A DNA stretch of 64,000 nucleotides from the NCBI RefSeq assembly GCF_025993685.1, contig NZ_DAJPEN010000001.1:4092001-4156000 (forward strand), in the 5' to 3' direction. Origin of the DNA: Bacteroides mediterraneensis. GTDB lineage: Bacteria > Bacteroidota > Bacteroidia > Bacteroidales > Bacteroidaceae. Under the pieces are notes generated by a model. That model was not told the DNA's origin and did no database searches. It saw only the letters and a program-made list of their open reading frames with translations. The position numbers were made by a program, and so were the translations under genes. Shown in pieces: positions 53,292 to 62,470 of this stretch; position 1 is the stretch's first letter, and every line of letters starts with the position of its first letter.

Positions 53292-55649
53292 ATGGGTTAT
53301 ATAAGAAATATATGTATGACAGCTTGTCTGATGTTAAGCGTTTGTAGCTGTAGTGACAGACAAAAAAATGGAGTTTCACCAGCAATACCCTATGATGCGG
53401 AGATTGAAGCGAAAATCGAGAAAATGCTTGATAAAATGACGCTTGAGGAAAAAGTAGGGCAAATGTGTGAAATAACAGTGGATGTAATTACTGATTTTGA
53501 AGCAAGCAATAAAAAGGGTAAGTTTACGTTGAGTGAAGCAATGCTGGATACTGTGATTGGTAAATACAAGGTTGGCTCTATCTTAAATGTGCCTTTAAGT
53601 ATTGCTCAAAGCAAGGAAGTATGGGCTGAAGCAATAAAGCAGATACAGGAGAAATCGATGAAAGAAATAGGGATTCCTTGTATCTATGGGGTAGACCAGA
53701 TCCATGGAACAACCTATACATTAGGGGGAACAATGTTTCCACAAGGAATCAACATGGCGGCCTCTTTTAATCGTGAACTGACAAAGAAGGGGGCAGAAAT
53801 CTCTGCGTATGAAACGAAAGCTGGATGTATTCCTTGGACTTATGCTCCTGTTGTGGATTTAGGGAGAGACCCAAGGTGGTCACGTATGTGGGAAAATTAT
53901 GGTGAGGATTGTTATGTGAATGCAGAGATGGGTAAGGCAGCTGTTGCCGGATTTCAGGGGGAAGATCCTAACCATATTGATGAATACCATGTGGCTGCAT
54001 GTATGAAACATTATATGGGTTATGGTGTTCCTGTTTCGGGCAAGGATCGTACTCCTTCATCTATATCGCCCAGTGATTTGAGAGAAAAGCACTTTGCTCC
54101 GTTTCTGGAAGCTGTTCGTAATGGCGCACTCACTGTGATGGTCAATTCGGCCATGGATAATGGCATGCCTTTTCATGCAAATCATGAACTGCTGACCAAA
54201 TGGTTGAAAGAAGATTTGAACTGGGATGGCATGGTAGTAACAGACTGGAATGATATTAATAACTTGTGTACACGTGACCGTATTGCAGCTACGAAAAAAG
54301 AGGCGATCAAGATGGCTATCAATGCAGGTATTGACATGTCAATGGTGCCATACGAAGTAAGTTTCTGCACCTACCTGAAGGAGCTGGTAGAGGAAGGCGA
54401 AGTGTCAATGGAACGCATTGATGACGCAGTAGCTCGTGTGCTGCGTCTTAAATACCGGTTGGGCTTATTTGACCATCCTTATTGGGACATAAAAAAGTAT
54501 GATAAATTTGGCTCGGAAGAGTTTGCAAAAGTTGCTCTTCAGGCGGCCGAGGAGTCAGAGGTGCTACTGAAAAATGAGAATAATATTTTGCCATTAGCAA
54601 AAGGTACAAAAATTCTTCTGACAGGCCCCAATGCAAACTCTATGCGAACGCTTAACGGAGGTTGGTCTTATAGTTGGCAGGGAAATAAGGCTGATGAATG
54701 TGCTGAAGCTTATAATACAATTTATGAGGCATTTTGTAATAAATTCGGTAAGTTTAATATTATTTATGAACCAGGAGTCACTTATGCTGCATATAAGAAC
54801 GATAATTGGTGGGAAGAAAATACCCCTGAAATAGGTAAAGCTGTAAATGCTGCAAGGACTGCAGATGTAATTGTGGCTTGTATAGGAGAGAACTCGTATT
54901 GTGAAACTCCAGGAAACCTGACAAATCTTACATTGTCGGAAAATCAGCGTAACCTGGTAAAAGCATTAGCTAAAACAGGAAAACCTATAGTACTTGTCTT
55001 GAATCAGGGACGTCCGCGTATCATTAGTGACATTGAACCTTTGGCTCGAGGAATTGTGAATGTAATGTTACCGAGTAACTACGGTGGTGACGCTTTGGCG
55101 AACCTGATGGCGGGGGATGTAAATTTTAGTGCAAAAATGCCTTTTACTTATCCTAAGCATATCAATGCTATCGCTACGTATGATTATAAGCCTTGTGAGA
55201 ATATCGGTCAGATGAATGGGAATTATAATTATGATTCTGTGATGGATGTGCAGTGGCCGTTCGGTTATGGCTTAAGCTATACAACTTATAGCTATTCAAA
55301 TTTAAAAGTGGATAAAACTAATTTTATATATTCTGATAGTCTGACAGTTAGTATAGATGTAACCAACACTGGGAATATGGCGGGTAAGGAGCCTGTTTTG
55401 TTGTTTGTGAGTGATTTGGTGGCAAGCAGTACGCCGGATAATATTCGTCTTAGAAATTTTGAGAAAATATCGCTTGAACCAGGCGAAACAAAAACTGTGT
55501 CAATGAAGATAAGAGGCAGTGAGCTTGCGTTTGTGGGATACGATGGCAAATGGCGTCTTGAAAAGGGGGAGTTCAGAATAAAATGTGGTGACCAGACTGC
55601 TGTAGTGAATTGCACTCAAACAAAAATCTGGGATACACCTAATAAATAG
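53292..55649 (+). CDS. GH3 beta-glucosidase (exo-beta-glucanase type)
   Basis: This 785-residue protein has the lipobox-like LSVCSCSD at its N-terminus. Domain 1 has IPCIYGVDQIHGTTYTLGGTMFPQGI in two runs, YAPVVDLGRDPRWSRMWENYGEDC and the nucleophile Asp in MVVTDWNDINN. Domain 2 has LTGPNANSMRTLNGGWSYSWQG and SNYGGDALANLMAGD, and a fibronectin-like C-terminal domain ends it. This pattern matches BglX/plant ExoI-like GH3 enzymes, which remove glucose from beta-glucan oligosaccharides. Confidence 0.9.
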   Translation: MGYIRNICMTACLMLSVCSCSDRQKNGVSPAIPYDAEIEAKIEKMLDKMTLEEKVGQMCEITVDVITDFEASNKKGKFTLSEAMLDTVIGKYKVGSILNVPLSIAQSKEVWAEAIKQIQEKSMKEIGIPCIYGVDQIHGTTYTLGGTMFPQGINMAASFNRELTKKGAEISAYETKAGCIPWTYAPVVDLGRDPRWSRMWENYGEDCYVNAEMGKAAVAGFQGEDPNHIDEYHVAACMKHYMGYGVPVSGKDRTPSSISPSDLREKHFAPFLEAVRNGALTVMVNSAMDNGMPFHANHELLTKWLKEDLNWDGMVVTDWNDINNLCTRDRIAATKKEAIKMAINAGIDMSMVPYEVSFCTYLKELVEEGEVSMERIDDAVARVLRLKYRLGLFDHPYWDIKKYDKFGSEEFAKVALQAAEESEVLLKNENNILPLAKGTKILLTGPNANSMRTLNGGWSYSWQGNKADECAEAYNTIYEAFCNKFGKFNIIYEPGVTYAAYKNDNWWEENTPEIGKAVNAARTADVIVACIGENSYCETPGNLTNLTLSENQRNLVKALAKTGKPIVLVLNQGRPRIISDIEPLARGIVNVMLPSNYGGDALANLMAGDVNFSAKMPFTYPKHINAIATYDYKPCENIGQMNGNYNYDSVMDVQWPFGYGLSYTTYSYSNLKVDKTNFIYSDSLTVSIDVTNTGNMAGKEPVLLFVSDLVASSTPDNIRLRNFEKISLEPGETKTVSMKIRGSELAFVGYDGKWRLEKGEFRIKCGDQTAVVNCTQTKIWDTPNK

Positions 55650-55658
55650 TTGTAAGGA

Positions 55659-58262
55659 ATGAAAAGAACAGTTACTTATATCGTTTTTATTTTAACAGGG
55701 TATATACCAGTGCTTCTGGGTTGTGCCCGTCCCGACTTTCGGGATTCTTCCTTGCCTTCCGAACAGCGGGCAGAGCTGCTGTTGCAGGAATTGACACTGG
55801 AAGAAAAGATTTCTTTAATGATGGATGTGTCGAAGCCGGTAGAACGGTTAGGTATAAAGCCGTATAACTGGTGGAATGAAGCCCTGCATGGGGTCGCACG
55901 TGCCGGATTGGCTACGGTATTTCCGCAGCCGATAGGTATGGCAGCCTCTTTTAATGACTCGTTAGTTTATGAGGTGTTTACGGCAGTGTCGGATGAGGCG
56001 CGAGCTAAAAATGCATATTATGCGTCGAAGGGAAGTTATGAAAGGTATCAAGGACTTACGATGTGGACTCCCAATGTAAATATTTATAGAGATCCTCGTT
56101 GGGGACGCGGGATAGAAACCTACGGAGAAGACCCGTGTCTTACTACACGTATGGGCGTAAGTGTGGTAAAGGGGCTGCAAGGTGTCAATGACGGGAAATA
56201 TGATAAACTGCATGCTTGTGCCAAACATTTTGCCGTGCATTCCGGACCGGAGTGGAACCGTCATTCTTTTGATGTGGAAGATTTGCCACTTCGTGATTTA
56301 TATGAAACCTATTTGCCTGCTTTCAAAGCCCTGGTACAGGATGCAGATGTGAAAGAGGTGATGTGCGCCTATAATCGGTTTGAAGGAGAACCGTGTTGTG
56401 GCAACAAACGTCTGCTGACCCAGATTTTGAGGGAAGAGTGGGGATTTGATGGTATCATATTAAGTGACTGCTGGGCAATCAATGATTTTTTTGAGGAAAA
56501 AGGACATAAAACACATAAAGATTCTGCTTCTGCGGCTTCTGCTGCTGTATTAAGTGGTACAGACCTTGAATGTGGTGCAACCTATCTGTCTTTGTTGAAA
56601 GGAGTGCAAAACGGTCTGATTGATGAATCTGCAATTGATAAATCTGTGAAGAGGGTTCTAAAGGCCCGCTTTGAATTGGGAGAAATGGACGATCCCTCCA
56701 AAGTTTCCTGGACAAAGATACCTTTCTCTGTAGTGGCTTCTGCCGCACATGATTCCTTGGCTTTGAAAGTAGCCAGAGAATCGATGACATTGTTACTCAA
56801 TAAGCACAATGTACTTCCATTGAAACGTGGAAACTTGACAGTTGCCGTAATGGGGCCGAATGCAAAAGATTCTGTCATGATGTGGGGAAACTATAATGGA
56901 GTACCTGCCCACACGGTAACCATATTGGATGGTATTCGTTCTGCCCTTGGAAAAGGAGATAAACTGATTTATGAACAGGGCTGTCCATGGGTAGGTGATG
57001 ATTTGCTGGAGAGTGTGTTCAGTGAATGCAAGTCGGAAGGTCGGCCGGGATTCACAGCCCGTTATTGGAATAATGTGAACCACGAAGGAAAAGTGGATGT
57101 AGAAACACGGGTGATGACTCCGTTCAATTTCTGTACTTCAGGGGCTACGGTGTTTGCACCGGGTGTGAACCTGACGGATTTCTCTGCAACGTACAATGCG
57201 ACTTACGTGCCCAAAGCTTCCGGTGAGGTTGTCTTCGAGGTGTATAGCTTTGGGAAAGGACGGCTACTGGTGAATCAGAAAGAAGCTATGTCATTTTATA
57301 ATAGTCATGGCGGCAATAAGCAATCGTATGCTTTACAAGTGGAAGCAGGAAAGAAGTACGACATTGAGTTGCAGTTTGAATATCTGCAGAGTGATGCGCA
57401 GTTGAATTTTGACATGGGCTTTAAAAAGAAAGTCGATATTGCCAAATCTGTCAATGCGGTACGGAATGCGGATGTCGTTGTTTTCGTGGGAGGTATTTCT
57501 CCGAGTCTGGAAGGTGAAGAAATGGGAGTTGACTTGCCTGGCTTTAAGAAGGGAGACCGTACCAGCATTGAACTGCCGGAAGTACAGCGGAATTTGCTTG
57601 CTGCCTTGCATCGTGCAGGAAAAAAGGTGATTTTAGTGAACTGTTCCGGTTCACCAGTCGGACTTGTTCCTGAAACCGAAACTTGTGAGGCTATCTTGCA
57701 GGCTTGGTATTCAGGACAGCAGGGTGGTCGGGCGGTAGCCGATGTCTTGTTTGGTGATTACAATCCAGCCGGAAGATTGCCGGTTACTTTTTACCGAAAC
57801 ATCGAACAGTTGCCCGATTTTGAAGATTATAATATGGCAGGAAGAACTTATCGTTTCATGAAAGAACGTCCGCTGTTTTCGTTCGGATATGGCTTGAGTT
57901 ATACTACATTTACATACGGGACAGCCACTTTCAACAAGCAGACGGTAGGTAGTGAGGATAATCTCTCTCTGGTGGTTCCGGTTTCGAATACGGGTAGTCG
58001 GGATGGAGACGAAGTGGTGCAAGTCTACCTGAGCAAGGTGGGGGATGAGACAGGTCCGGTCAAGACACTGCGTGCTTTCAAGCGTGTATTCGTTCCTGCT
58101 GGAAAAACAGTCGATGTACACATTACCTTGTCAAAGAAAGATTTGAAATGGTGGAATGAAGAAACGCATAGTATCCTATTTTGTCCGGGAGAATATAATG
58201 TCTGGATTGGTGGAAGTTCGGACGGAAAAACGTTGGATAACTATTTGATTACATTACAGTGA
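55659..58262 (+). CDS. GH3 glycosidase with inserted PA14 domain, beta-xylosidase/glucosidase-like
   Basis: This 867-residue protein has a lipobox LLGCARPD. Domain 1 has YNWWNEALHGVAR and WTPNVNIYRDPRWGRGIETY, typical of GH3 beta-xylosidases, and nucleophile Asp in GIILSDCWAIND. A PA14 domain lies within domain 2 (about residues 465-590: RPGFTARYWNN, VFEVYSFGKGRLLVNQKEA). A fibronectin-like domain ends the protein. It starts 9 bp after the previous GH3. Having both GH3 types suggests a mixed or substituted beta-glucan such as xyloglucan; that is inference. Confidence 0.9.
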   Translation: MKRTVTYIVFILTGYIPVLLGCARPDFRDSSLPSEQRAELLLQELTLEEKISLMMDVSKPVERLGIKPYNWWNEALHGVARAGLATVFPQPIGMAASFNDSLVYEVFTAVSDEARAKNAYYASKGSYERYQGLTMWTPNVNIYRDPRWGRGIETYGEDPCLTTRMGVSVVKGLQGVNDGKYDKLHACAKHFAVHSGPEWNRHSFDVEDLPLRDLYETYLPAFKALVQDADVKEVMCAYNRFEGEPCCGNKRLLTQILREEWGFDGIILSDCWAINDFFEEKGHKTHKDSASAASAAVLSGTDLECGATYLSLLKGVQNGLIDESAIDKSVKRVLKARFELGEMDDPSKVSWTKIPFSVVASAAHDSLALKVARESMTLLLNKHNVLPLKRGNLTVAVMGPNAKDSVMMWGNYNGVPAHTVTILDGIRSALGKGDKLIYEQGCPWVGDDLLESVFSECKSEGRPGFTARYWNNVNHEGKVDVETRVMTPFNFCTSGATVFAPGVNLTDFSATYNATYVPKASGEVVFEVYSFGKGRLLVNQKEAMSFYNSHGGNKQSYALQVEAGKKYDIELQFEYLQSDAQLNFDMGFKKKVDIAKSVNAVRNADVVVFVGGISPSLEGEEMGVDLPGFKKGDRTSIELPEVQRNLLAALHRAGKKVILVNCSGSPVGLVPETETCEAILQAWYSGQQGGRAVADVLFGDYNPAGRLPVTFYRNIEQLPDFEDYNMAGRTYRFMKERPLFSFGYGLSYTTFTYGTATFNKQTVGSEDNLSLVVPVSNTGSRDGDEVVQVYLSKVGDETGPVKTLRAFKRVFVPAGKTVDVHITLSKKDLKWWNEETHSILFCPGEYNVWIGGSSDGKTLDNYLITLQ

Positions 58263-58272
58263 TTTTGTATGA

Positions 58273-58312
58273 ATGGTACAGAAAATACATATTTGTTATA
58301 TTTCTGTACCAT
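58273..58312. terminator. PUL operon terminator
   Basis: ATGGTACAGAAA (58273-58284) pairs exactly with TTTCTGTACCAT (58301-58312) around a 16-nt loop, 11 bp after the last GH3 stop. Confidence 0.7.
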
Positions 58313-58589
58313 CCTATTATAAGTCTTTATACGAAAAACGGATTAAAAAGTGTGATAAACAAGAACAATTATTATTTTAAGAGTAAATAATATAAGTAAA
58401 TACCCTGAATTATTTATGCTTTTATGTATAAAATTCTATAGTCTCATAAAGATTATTCACCATATTTTGTCTTTTCGATTTTTCCATTTTAAACATTATC
58501 TGATTGCTTCCGTATTTTTTGCTTAGACTATAAGAGCGTTAATATAAGATTAATATGGATATGGCTTTCAGTCATAGAAAACTCTAAGT
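58313..58589. other. A+T-rich spacer after the PUL
   Basis: I see no gene, repeat or recognisable RNA here. Confidence 0.4.
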
Positions 58590-58952
58590 TTATTTAGCTA
58601 AGGTTCTATTAAATACTATATCATCCATATTATCCTTGGCCCACATTACCAGATTCTTCAATAAAGGAACAAAGGACACTCCTAGTTCTGTAAGATTATA
58701 TTCCACACGTGGAGGCACTTCTGCATAAATATTTCTTTTAACTAGTCCGTCTTCTTCCAGAGTACGAAGAGTCACAGTCAACATCTTCTGAGATATGTCC
58801 GGAATATTCTTTTGCAAGGCATTAAAACGGAGTATGCCTTCCTGTTCCAGAATACATAATACAAGAATAGACCATTTATCACATATTCTTGACAAAACAT
58901 TGCGTATAGGGCACTTTGGGGTGACCATGTCAGTATTAAATTTCTTATTCAT
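58590..58952 (-). CDS. HxlR-family winged-helix regulator
   Basis: This 120-residue protein has the HxlR core: CPIRNVLSRICDKWSILVLCILEQEG, FNALQKNIPDISQKMLTVTLRTLEEDGLVKR and VEYNLTELGVSFVPLL. The Cys in KCPIRN is the usual redox- or electrophile-sensing position in this family. It is divergent from the cupin/hydrolase pair, with its own -7 box TACTTTTG at 58977-58984. It probably controls that pair. Confidence 0.9.
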   Translation of the reverse strand: MNKKFNTDMVTPKCPIRNVLSRICDKWSILVLCILEQEGILRFNALQKNIPDISQKMLTVTLRTLEEDGLVKRNIYAEVPPRVEYNLTELGVSFVPLLKNLVMWAKDNMDDIVFNRTLAK

Positions 58953-58976
58953 AATTTAAAAGTGTATATTACTTCA

Positions 58977-59154
58977 CAAAAGTAACTATATTTATAATTG
59001 TAACCAAATATCTGATATTAATATAACTTTTAATAGTTAATGTAATATAATCATATCTTTTATAATTCATTGATAATCAATATTACTAACGTTTTAGCAA
59101 GTGTCTGATATTCAAGTGCCTTATTGTTAATGAATTCTAAAGCTGATACTTTTG
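58977..59154. promoter_or_regulatory. Divergent promoters between hxlR and cupin genes
   Basis: Minus strand TACTTTTG (58977-58984) serves the HxlR gene. Plus strand TACTTTTG (59147-59154) serves the cupin gene, 30 bp before the chosen ATG at 59184. The A+T-rich sequence between them is the likely HxlR operator. Confidence 0.6.
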
Positions 59155-59183
59155 CAGAAGTAAAAACAATAAATAATAAGACA

Positions 59184-59633
59184 ATGAAACAGATTAAGAA
59201 CATTTCAAACGGAAAGAACTACAATGCTATTTCTTTAGGTAATCTCAGTGAATTGAACGAATATGTGCTATCTCTTTCGCCTGATATGAATATACTGGGC
59301 AAAGTCTTTATTGGAAGTAATTTATCATGTGAAGGTACTGAAATTTCATTTCAGGTATTCAAGCCGGGAAGTGAGACTGGCTTTCTGCATAAGCATCACA
59401 AACATGAAGAAATATATGTGTTTATTAAAGGAAAAGGAGAGTATCAAGTTGACGGCGAAATATTTTCGATAGGTGAAGGAACTGTAATCAGAGTTTCGCC
59501 GGATGGAGAACGTACCGTACGCAACAACGGCAATGATGATCTGGTTATGATGTGTATACAGTATAAGCCTGTGGCTTTTGATGAAAGCGATGCTCAGGAT
59601 GCTGTTATATTGCAGAAAGAAGTAAAATGGTAG
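59184..59633 (+). CDS. Single-domain cupin protein
   Basis: This protein has about 149 residues from the ATG at 59184 (MKQIKNISNGKNY); the longer frame starts upstream of the predicted transcript start. Cupin motif 1 is HKHHKHEEIYVFIKGKGEYQVDG and motif 2 is VIRVSPDGERTVRNNG, giving His/His/Glu metal ligands. The second His is replaced by Glu/Arg at the usual motif 2 position, so metal binding may be atypical. The partner hydrolase lies 27 bp downstream. Confidence 0.85.
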   Translation: MKQIKNISNGKNYNAISLGNLSELNEYVLSLSPDMNILGKVFIGSNLSCEGTEISFQVFKPGSETGFLHKHHKHEEIYVFIKGKGEYQVDGEIFSIGEGTVIRVSPDGERTVRNNGNDDLVMMCIQYKPVAFDESDAQDAVILQKEVKW

Positions 59634-59660
59634 TAGTAATTATTTAAAAGAACAATCATT

Positions 59661-61025
59661 ATGAAGAAATATTTAGTTGCACTCGCTTTGTTTTGTATGG
59701 CAGGAAGTATTTCCGCCCAGGAAGTTACTCCTCAGACCCAACTGCTTTTGGAGCGTAATAAGGAGTTTAAAGAAGAAATTATCAAACTGGCTGACAATGT
59801 TTATACAGCAGTGGGATATGATGTATCAAACATTACCATGATAGTAGGCACAGACGGTGTAATCCTTATAGATGGTGGTATGATTCCGGAAATTACACAG
59901 AATGTCTATAAAGAGTTCCGTAAAATAACCGACAAGCCTATCAAGGGAGTTATACTTACTCACGGACACGGAGATCATACAAAAGGGCTTCCTTCGTTTC
60001 TTAAGGATAACTCATCACGTATATGGGCTGCAGAGAACTTCGGTATTGAAGATGATTTCCCAAAAGCTGCCGGATTTGTCAATCCACGCGCATACCGTCA
60101 GGGCGGGTTCAAACTATCGCCGGAAGAACGTATCAACAATGGTATAGCACCGACACGTTATCCGGGAGGGGCATATAAGACAAACATGTCACAAAAAGAA
60201 ATGTCTGTTTTTGCACCGTTTACAAAAGATGTAATCACTGATTGGGTAAGCAAGCCTAAAGAAACAATTACCGTTGCCGGAGTAACTCTGGAACTAGTAA
60301 GAAGTGACGGTGAGACTGCCGACCATCTGGTGGTATGGTATCCGGAAAAGAAAATCATTTTCCCGGGCGACCAGTTCTATAAATCATTCCCAAACCTTTA
60401 CGCCATAAGAGGTACTGCATACAGAGATGTAAACAACTGGATTAAGGCTCTTGAGAAAATAATTAGTTTTGACGCTGAAATTATGGCTCAGGGACACACA
60501 CGCCCTATCGTGGGTAAGGAAAACGTGAGAACAGCATTGAAAAACTATCATGACGCAATACAGTTCGTATTCAACAAGACAATAGAGGGTATGAACAAGG
60601 GCATGACACCTGATGAGCTGGTGGAATATGTACAATTACCTGTAGAAATGAAGAATAACCCTGACTTGGTTCAGTATTATGGCAGAGTGGAATGGGCTGT
60701 ACGTAATATATACAATGGATATATGGGATGGTTCGACGGTAATCCGACCAGTCTTCGTCCTCTTTCTCTTAAAGCTGAGGCTGAAAGATTTGCAAAAATA
60801 GCAGGTGGCATAGAAGTTCTAGCAAAGAATGCACGCCAGGCATTAAAAGATAGGGATTATCAGTGGGCCGCTGAATTGTCAGACCGTCTGCTGGCACTTG
60901 CCCCAGAGAATAAATCTTATAAGCTTATTAAAGCTAAAGCATTACGCGGACTGGCAGAAAACCTTGAAACCGCCTTGGGAAGAAATTACTATCTGACTGT
61001 TGCCGGAGAACTGGAGGTAAGTTGA
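59661..61025 (+). CDS. Alkylsulfatase-like metallo-beta-lactamase-fold hydrolase, secreted
   Basis: This 454-residue protein has a signal peptide ending SISAQ. The MBL metal motif is LTHGHGDHTKG, with further ligands in AENFGIEDDF, FPGDQFY and AQGHTRPI. The alkyl-sulfatase dimerisation motif YMGWFDGNPTSLRPLS follows. Known type III alkylsulfatases (SdsA1-like) are longer, with a C-terminal SCP2-like domain that is absent here. Sulfate-ester cleavage is likely by family, but the substrate is open. It is controlled with the cupin by HxlR, by context. Confidence 0.85.
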   Translation: MKKYLVALALFCMAGSISAQEVTPQTQLLLERNKEFKEEIIKLADNVYTAVGYDVSNITMIVGTDGVILIDGGMIPEITQNVYKEFRKITDKPIKGVILTHGHGDHTKGLPSFLKDNSSRIWAAENFGIEDDFPKAAGFVNPRAYRQGGFKLSPEERINNGIAPTRYPGGAYKTNMSQKEMSVFAPFTKDVITDWVSKPKETITVAGVTLELVRSDGETADHLVVWYPEKKIIFPGDQFYKSFPNLYAIRGTAYRDVNNWIKALEKIISFDAEIMAQGHTRPIVGKENVRTALKNYHDAIQFVFNKTIEGMNKGMTPDELVEYVQLPVEMKNNPDLVQYYGRVEWAVRNIYNGYMGWFDGNPTSLRPLSLKAEAERFAKIAGGIEVLAKNARQALKDRDYQWAAELSDRLLALAPENKSYKLIKAKALRGLAENLETALGRNYYLTVAGELEVS

Positions 61026-61391
61026 GCGAATACGTATTTATCTTGGTTCATAAGCGGCATTCAATTTGACCGCTAAGCTACGAATTCAAATCCGTTTCAT
61101 TCTAAAATGCTGTTTAAAAGACTGTATTCCAATAATTTCAAAGACCGATTAGCCAACTTTTATTGGACAGTAGCGAATCGGAATGTTAAAACAAAAATAT
61201 TTTCTTGCGGACATTTTTATTTTATCGGCTGAAAAACAGCCGATAAAATTGTCGTGGCGGAAAATACAATGCTTACAAAATTTATGGATTGTGTTGATAT
61301 GTATAAAAACTATATATCTGTGTACAAATTCTATATATATAATATGTGTGAACAACTATATTTGTACTATAAGCTTTTAAAAAACTATAAC
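61026..61391. other. Intergenic region holding the IS66 scar and GH43 promoter
   Basis: Apart from the scar it contains a -7 box TATATTTG at 61357-61364, 27 bp before the GH43-like ATG at 61392. Nothing else is recognised in 61026-61178. Confidence 0.5.
61179..61276. mobile_element. Solo IS66 end (scar)
   Basis: This stretch matches the reverse complement of the left end of the complete IS66 (36858-36960): CGGAATGTTAAAAC, the hairpin TTTTATCGGCTG/CAGCCGATAAAA, GTCGTGGCGGAAAATA and ATGCTTAC. It keeps the last codons of tnpC but no more of the transposase. It lies upstream of the GH43-like gene and adds a strong hairpin to its leader region. Confidence 0.8.
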
Positions 61392-62429
61392 ATGAAAACA
61401 TTTATCAGAAAAACGACCTTTATTGTCGGTATATTACTAACATTTACCGGTATAGGAGTATTTGCTCAAAAATACCCAAAACATGAAGAATTGTCAAGAA
61501 CCAAAGCTAATCATATACTTTCTGATGTTTGGATGCGAGATCCATATATCTTTATAGGTCCGGACCAAAATTATTACCTCACCTATACTAATGGCAAAAT
61601 GGAAATGCCAGTATGGAAAAGTACAAATCTCAAGGACTGGCAGAAAATCGGAGAAAAGTATACCATGAAGAATCTGTCATACTATAATCAGTTGTTGGAA
61701 CAACAGAAAGAACTTTTGAAAGAAAGAAAAGAAGCAAAATTATGGGCACCTGAAATCTATTACATCAACAATACATGGGTAGCAGTTCATACTTCAAACC
61801 TTAAACAGTCTACTATCATTACATCGGAAACTCCAGAATTTTCTACTATTATGGAGCCTATGAAAACTGAATTCGGACAGAACCATGACCCTTCAATCTT
61901 CCAGGACAACGACGGTAAAATATGGTTAATAGATAAATGTGCTGAAATTCAGCAATTGAAGAACGATTTATCGGGTTTTATAGGTAAACCTGTCAAATTA
62001 AATCCTGCCAATAGAAAAATGGGACACGAAGGATGTCAGATTATAAAATTTGGAAACAAATATGTATGGTTTGGCACTGCATGGTCCAAAGATGAACTAA
62101 GAAAAGGTACGTACAATCTGTATTATGCTACAGCTGACAAGATAGAAGGTCCATATAGTGACAGAAAATTTGCAGGAAGATGTTTGGGACATGGAACTGT
62201 TTTTAAAGACAAAGAAGGGCAATGGTGGTGTACAGCTTTCTTGAACGGCGATTACAGATCTCCTTCTGAAGTGAATAAAGGAGTTGATCCTAGTGTTGCA
62301 ACATCAATGAACAAACAGGGATTGACATTAGTACCTTTAAGTATGAAAATAATTGACGGTGATGTTTCAGTAAAAGCGTTAGATCCGGAATATACAAATC
62401 CAGGAAATGAAGAGAATCAAAAATTCTAG
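61392..62429 (+). CDS. GH43-like five-bladed propeller glycosidase
   Basis: This protein has about 345 residues from the ATG at 61392 (MKTFIRKTTF), with a signal peptide ending GVFAQ. GH43-type features are WMRDPYIFIGPDQNYYLTYT (catalytic base Asp), LWAPEIYYINNTWV, NHDPSIFQDNDGKIWLID and MGHEGCQIIKFGNKYVWFG (candidate acid Glu), then GHGTVFKDKEGQWW. It lies next to a second GH43-like gene and a sulfatase. The linkage cleaved is unknown. Confidence 0.82.
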   Translation: MKTFIRKTTFIVGILLTFTGIGVFAQKYPKHEELSRTKANHILSDVWMRDPYIFIGPDQNYYLTYTNGKMEMPVWKSTNLKDWQKIGEKYTMKNLSYYNQLLEQQKELLKERKEAKLWAPEIYYINNTWVAVHTSNLKQSTIITSETPEFSTIMEPMKTEFGQNHDPSIFQDNDGKIWLIDKCAEIQQLKNDLSGFIGKPVKLNPANRKMGHEGCQIIKFGNKYVWFGTAWSKDELRKGTYNLYYATADKIEGPYSDRKFAGRCLGHGTVFKDKEGQWWCTAFLNGDYRSPSEVNKGVDPSVATSMNKQGLTLVPLSMKIIDGDVSVKALDPEYTNPGNEENQKF

Positions 62430-62470
62430 TAATAAAGTTCTAATTGTTAAAAATTATATAACTAATAGTT

